Part shown: piece by piece, positions 59,598 through 64,000 of the stretch
Layout: each line of letters begins with the position of its first letter
Position numbering within the stretch: position 1 is the first letter of the stretch
Assembly: GCF_000247695.1 (NCBI RefSeq)
Contig: NW_004624742.1
Coordinates: 7,348,049 to 7,412,048, forward strand
Source of the DNA: Heterocephalus glaber
Lineage: Eukaryota; Chordata; Mammalia; Rodentia; Bathyergidae
Length of the DNA: 64,000 nucleotides
Direction: 5' to 3'
Translations under genes and position numbers: made by a program
Notes under the pieces: generated by a model
Told to the model about the DNA's origin: nothing
Databases searched by the model: none
What the model saw: the letters and a program-made list of their open reading frames with translations, nothing else

Positions 59598-59844
59598 CTA
59601 CATTGTTAATCTACCCATTCCACCTCCCACCCTTAGCATCAATCCATGTCTGTTTTTATGGAGAAATCTTCACTTATCTTTCCTTTCTAAATCATCCTCA
59701 TACTTGAAAAAAGAAAGGAATTTAGTCAGTGTTTTAAAACCATAGCTTTCTAAATATTAATTTATTTTAAAATTTCTTCTTTTTAAGACTGAAGTAGCAT
59801 CCTGTGTCACATAGGTGAGGTGTAGGGGAGGACAGCAGGTTCTG

Positions 59845-59985
59845 AGTCAGTGTTAAGGTTTAGATGTGGAATGTCCCCAAAATTCTCATGTGTCCAGAGG
59901 TGGGGCTTTTGTAAAATGACTGGATCATGAGGTGTAACAGTCACCAGTGGATTAATCTCTTCTGTATAAACTTTATACACATGAG
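59845..59985 (+). mobile_element. MaLR-like LTR 5' fragment
   Basis: 'gttaaggtttagatgtggaa', 'tgtccccaaaattctcatgt' and 'ggatcatgaggtgtaacagt' follow the opening of MaLR LTRs. Confidence 0.6.
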
Positions 59986-61538
59986 AGAGCCAATTGGAGG
60001 GTGGAGATTTGTAAATGCCATTAGTTTTACACTGTATCAACTTATTCTCTACCTGGACCATTAGCAGTTGGCTAAAACTACATTTAAAAAAGTAAACATT
60101 TCTCACATATGTGGAAGAAAACATTTTAAACAAAGGCTCATCTTTTTATAGATATTAGAGAAACTCATCTCCTATGCACAAACATGGAAATAACAATTAT
60201 TCCAGAAGCAGTTGTGTGGTTCCTTCAAAAACTCATGATAAATCATTACACTTCTAAAAATGGAAACTTTGTAGAGAGGACTTTAGAGACAGGGAAGTGT
60301 CACTAAAGAAGATTTTATTGGGCATCAAAAATTCTTTTTTTTTACATGAATCATCAGGCTCTGTATCGACTAGATTATTTTAATAGAAAAGTCAGATTTT
60401 TTTTTTTACTCTTTGTTAAAATTTTAATCTTTCATCACCTACAATATCAAGGCCAAGTTCTATACAGAAATGGCTTAACAGGCAATTTAGTTCAACCAAA
60501 ATGTGATACAGTTAGTAAAAACACTTAGATACAACACTTGATAACATTCCTCAGAAAGTCAAGAATGTAAGTGGCTCCTTTTTCCATTTTTAAAAATAGT
60601 TTAAGAGTGAGAGTCAGACCTGCAGATTCTGCTGGTCCCAAAAAGGGGTGGTATTTTATTGTCCTTAGATAGAGTATAAATATATGATGCTGGCTTCAGT
60701 AATATTTCTTTAAAAAAACAAGTTCACATGAATCATGTTTGTAAATAGAAATACTCTGAATTGCTCACTGATTTCCACAAAATTCATCAGCCAACCCTTA
60801 GCATTTCCCAGAGCATCCAAGAAACACCCAGGACAGGAAAACCAAGCAGAACATAGGCAAAACAATCCCAGGAAATTATTCAAGATTTTGCCCCTCTTTG
60901 ATTACAAGACTGAGGTCCCTCTGGTGTTCTCCAAGACAGCTACAATACCAAAAGAACTGTTTTAAATGAAGTAGTGCAGAAATAAAATGATTAGTGATTG
61001 AACGGAGTAGAAATTAACAATGCAAAATGGTTTTAATACTAGATGAAGGAAATAAGCCTTGAACAGGGTGTTTCTGTTGCAGACAAACTTGCTTAAAAGT
61101 GTTAGCATTTAAATGGTCACACCTCTGGCTTTGAACTTAACACTCCATTAAGCAGCTGAGGGAGCTCACACCTCTGTCTCTGGCGCCTCTCACTCTTGCT
61201 GGAGGAGAAGAGGAGAAGAAGGGAGGAGAAAGAAGAGGGGAGGGAGCTACAAATGGAGCAATGGCAAAGGTGGCAGTTCTACCTAGTTCTGTCTGCTGCC
61301 CTGGTGCCACTATGAAAAGCATCTGCTTCCACTCCCCAAAGGGGAGTCTGGTTTGAACAGTAAATTATATTGTCATCCAAATAGGATTCAGGATATTTAA
61401 AAATGAGAGCAACAAGGCAGCAGTCATCCCTTGGAAGGCATGCTTTGGTTCAGAAACTTCTATATCATTTCACATGCTGAAGTTAAGTGTTCATAATGGC
61501 AGAAGTAAAATAATAAAATCAAAGATTAAAATACCTTG
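59986..61538. other. Unassigned sequence
   Basis: T runs at 60334 and 60400; a GA-rich patch at 61199-61247. No gene or recognised transposon. Confidence 0.45.
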
Positions 61539-61790
61539 AAAAGGGACCCTGGAGGCTATCTGATTATCTTCTTCTTCTTTTTTTTTGCTACCTGGGATTG
61601 AACTTAGGACCTTGCCCTTGCCAGGCAGGTGTAGCACCACTGAGCTACATCATCCCCGGCCCTATCTGGTTGTCCTTTTAAAAATGAGAAACTGAGGCTC
61701 AGAGGTTGACTTGCTTAAGGCTACACAGCTCATCAATGGAGAAGTTGGAAATAGGACTCAGACTCCTAAATAAAAAACCTTACATTTTAA
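61539..61790 (+). mobile_element. MIR SINE split by an ID SINE
   Basis: After the ID come 'aaaaatgagaaactgaggct', 'cagaggttgacttgcttaag' and 'gctacacagctcatcaatgg', the MIR core and 3' part. The left arm is short. Confidence 0.7.
61569..61661 (-). mobile_element. ID SINE inside the MIR (minus strand)
   Basis: On the minus strand GGCCGGGGATGATGTAGCTC, body and A tail (T-rich 61569-61586). Duplication CTATCTGATTATC (61556-61568) and CTATCTGGTTGTC (61662-61674), 11 of 13 identical. Carries an extra GAT in the A-box region. Confidence 0.9.
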
Positions 61791-62039
61791 ATGTATCAAA
61801 GAATTTCAGGCATGTATGTAATGATTTCAAGAATGGAGGAATAAAGAAGTTGTAAAAAATTTTATACCAACATCTTTCTGCAGGTCAGAGGGCTCAGAGA
61901 TCAGTAGAAGAGGTTGGCGGACACAGAGAAAGCATTGGCTCTTTCAGTCATGCTTCTGATGTTCAGTGATGATTTCAGCTGAAGAGGAGACAAAGGACTT
62001 TCTCAAAATAAACAAAAGCCAGTAATCTAATTGGTTTCT
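61791..62039. other. Unassigned sequence
   Basis: Nothing recognised. Confidence 0.4.
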
Positions 62040-62230
62040 GGCTTTGCAATTTAGTAACTGATTGACCTTGGTCAAAATTATTGAATATCTATAAAATTCC
62101 ATTTACTTATCTGTAAAATAATGACTGTTGCAAAGATTAAGTAAAGTGGTTTATGCAAAGACCTTAGCCCAGTGCATAGTAGACAATTACCCATGCAGTA
62201 AATGTTAGCTATCCTCATTATCACTACCAA
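62040..62230 (-). mobile_element. MIR SINE (minus strand)
   Basis: 'gaccttggtcaaaattattg', 'ttacttatctgtaaaataat' and 'ttagcccagtgcatagtaga' in reverse MIR order. Confidence 0.75.
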
Positions 62231-62384
62231 CTCCATCATTCCCAGAAGCAGCAAGCAGCACTCTCCCCCTCCACTCCTAACCTATTCTATTTTGGATAGT
62301 CAGCTGATTTCACATTCCCACTTCAAAATTTTGGCTTAATAATATTCTACCCTAATCTCATTCAGTTCCACACATCTCAAGGGA

Positions 62385-62500
62385 TATTGTTCTCCTTTAA
62401 CAGACAAGGAAGGAAACAGGCTCAGAAAGACTAAAGGTTACAAATTATCAAGGTTACATAATTATCAGGTGATGGAGGACTCAGACCAAGTCTTATTCCC
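62385..62500 (+). mobile_element. MIR fragment
   Basis: 'cagacaaggaaggaaacagg', 'ctcagaaagactaaaggtta' and 'tggaggactcagacc' in MIR order. Confidence 0.6.
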
Positions 62501-62754
62501 TTTTCAATTTGTTTCTGGTAAGAAAGTCCAGGGTGAGATGCCAAGATGAAATAAGAAGGGAAAAACATCTGGAAGTTGATCCTACTTAAGGAATAAGTGT
62601 GTTGGAAGAGTGACATGGCACAGAGCATTCTTTCCTATGCTGTTGTGCAGATGTTGCCCACATATAATCAAAGTTAAGGGGTATAAGTTCGAAATCTGGG
62701 AGAAGCTTAGACTTAGCTTTAGAACCAGAACAGATGATGTTTGTGTTGCAGAAA
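62501..62754. other. Unassigned sequence
   Basis: Nothing recognised. Confidence 0.4.
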
Positions 62755-63225
62755 CAAAATATGTGACACTCACAAGTTAAAGAAGGAAAGGTCTATTTGG
62801 CTCATGGTTTGTAGAGGTTTCAGTCTATAGTCTACTGGCTCCAAGGAAGGGTGGCATGACAGAGGGGCATCAAAGAGAAGAAACAGTCCATGTCAGAGCA
62901 GACAGGAGGCAGCAAGCAGCTAGCAGAAGCAGTGAAACAGCAGAAGCATCAGCAGCAAGCCTGCCTCTCTCTTTTATCCCATCCAAGCTACAAGCATTTT
63001 GAGTGGTACCACCCACACTCAGGGTGGCCTTTCCCATTATCTACACCCAGAATTATGCTAAACCAATCAAGAGACTGATTTAATAATCACACACCCTTAA
63101 TCCCAGTGTCACACCCATAATTCTAGCATCATACATCTTAGGTCCAGCCATCTCCAAAAAGCCCCACCTATGACCCCATGAGACTTTGAGGGTACATCTA
63201 GATACAACCTATAACAGTGTCCTCA
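62755..63225 (-). mobile_element. MaLR-type repeat (minus strand), probably rodent-active
   Basis: 'ggtctatttggctcatggtt', 'tagaggtttcagtctatagt', 'accaatcaagagactgattt' and 'agatacaacctataacag' follow an antisense LTR-like repeat common in rodents. The family name is uncertain. Confidence 0.5.
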
Positions 63226-63759
63226 ATAGAAAATACTTCGATCTGACTTAAATAAAATTAATCTGAGGCAAAAACATCAGTGTCCCTGGGGTCAGCACCT
63301 ACACTGAAGGTATGGCCAAGCAAGTAAGGAGACATCAGCATTAACAAGTTCCTCATGCATCCCTCTCTTTTCAAACCTTTCACTTGGGTGGAAACATCTC
63401 TGTGCTTCTTGTTTCTTTGTCATTTCCTGAGACATTTAGAATTAATCAGGTTACCATTTTGACACTTCCTGTGAAACAATGCTTTGTATCTTCACAATTA
63501 GTTGATTTGGAGTTATTTCTATTCATAAAATTAGGGCTTCCAGTGAGAAGCTGAGAACATCTACCAACAAAAGCTAATGTGTAAGTGCACAAACCAAATA
63601 AAGGCCAAAACAAGTGACAGAGATCCTTCTTCCATCACATGCTTCAGAGTGCTCTCAGTGGACAGACCCAGGTACTCACAAAAGTTAACTGATTATGGCT
63701 CTATGTCATCATTCAGTAACAACAAATACATCTTTTGCATTTAATGTTCATCCCAACTC
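63226..63759. other. Unassigned sequence
   Basis: No gene or repeat recognised. Confidence 0.4.
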
Positions 63760-63895
63760 CTACCTTACGACATCAGACAAGTGATTTAATCTCTCTATCA
63801 TCATTTCCTCATATGTAATATGGTGAGGACATTAACCTCATAATGTATGCAGTGCACTTGGTTCTTTCCTGCATATAATAAACAACCAGTAAGCA
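63760..63895 (-). mobile_element. MIR SINE (minus strand)
   Basis: 'agacaagtgatttaatctct', 'cattaacctcataatgtatg' and 'gcatataataaacaaccagt' in reverse MIR order. Confidence 0.6.
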
Positions 63896-64000
63896 GCAGC
63901 CATCTATTCTCCTAACAACCTTGCTGAGAAGTGTTCAAGCTGGGGCAGAACATGCATCTTCATAATTCTTCCACTCCTTTTGGCCACCTTCCTTTTTGAG

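Overview
This is a mammalian nuclear window, almost certainly from a rodent. The evidence is a set of tRNA-Ala-type ID SINEs, one 7SL-derived B1 SINE with target-site duplications, and a B1-ID fused SINE at the left edge, lying among old mammalian repeats (MIR, L2, L1M-like, MaLR, hAT/MER5 and Tigger-like elements). The ID sequence type (TTTAGCTCAGTGGTTC...) and the absence of obvious B2 elements point to a non-murine rodent. The exact family cannot be fixed from the sequence; a beaver-like lineage is only a guess from memory.

No multi-exon host gene can be recognised. The window reads as an intergenic stretch or a very large intron. Its one convincing protein-coding sequence is an intronless copy of PTP4A1 (PRL-1, a prenylated dual-specificity phosphatase) at 7700-10036. 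It has every mark of LINE-mediated retroposition: a GC-rich 5'UTR start, no introns, a long 3'UTR with AATAAA, a poly(A) tract and a perfect 18-bp target-site duplication. Its 173-codon reading frame (8231-8752) is completely open and keeps the active-site signature and the C-terminal CaaX box. It is either a young processed pseudogene or a functional retrogene.

Layout: 1-7.7 kb is unique sequence with a B1-ID, two ID SINEs, L2 and MIR relics. 7.7-10.05 kb is the PTP4A1 retrocopy. 10-18.6 kb holds L2, MER5-like, MIR and Tigger-like relics and a candidate conserved non-coding block near 15.0-15.7 kb. 18.6-24.7 kb holds a solo-LTR-like block, a decayed sense L1 broken by an ID and a TIR element, then MER5A and MaLR pieces. 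25-32 kb is AT-rich and includes a small hAT MITE, an antisense L1 broken by a MaLR and an ID, and a 36-bp perfect palindrome. 32-50 kb is ordinary unique sequence with ID, MIR, L2 and MLT1 insertions, two of the ID elements sitting inside MaLR LTRs. 50-64 kb has possible non-coding constraint at 50.9-51.7 kb, MaLR, LTR, L2 and Tigger-like elements and the B1.

Apart from the PTP4A1 frame, the longer open frames are chance frames, with no recognisable domain, lying in unique DNA or repeats. Repeat family names were assigned by eye against remembered consensus sequences, so boundaries of old elements are approximate (tens of bases).
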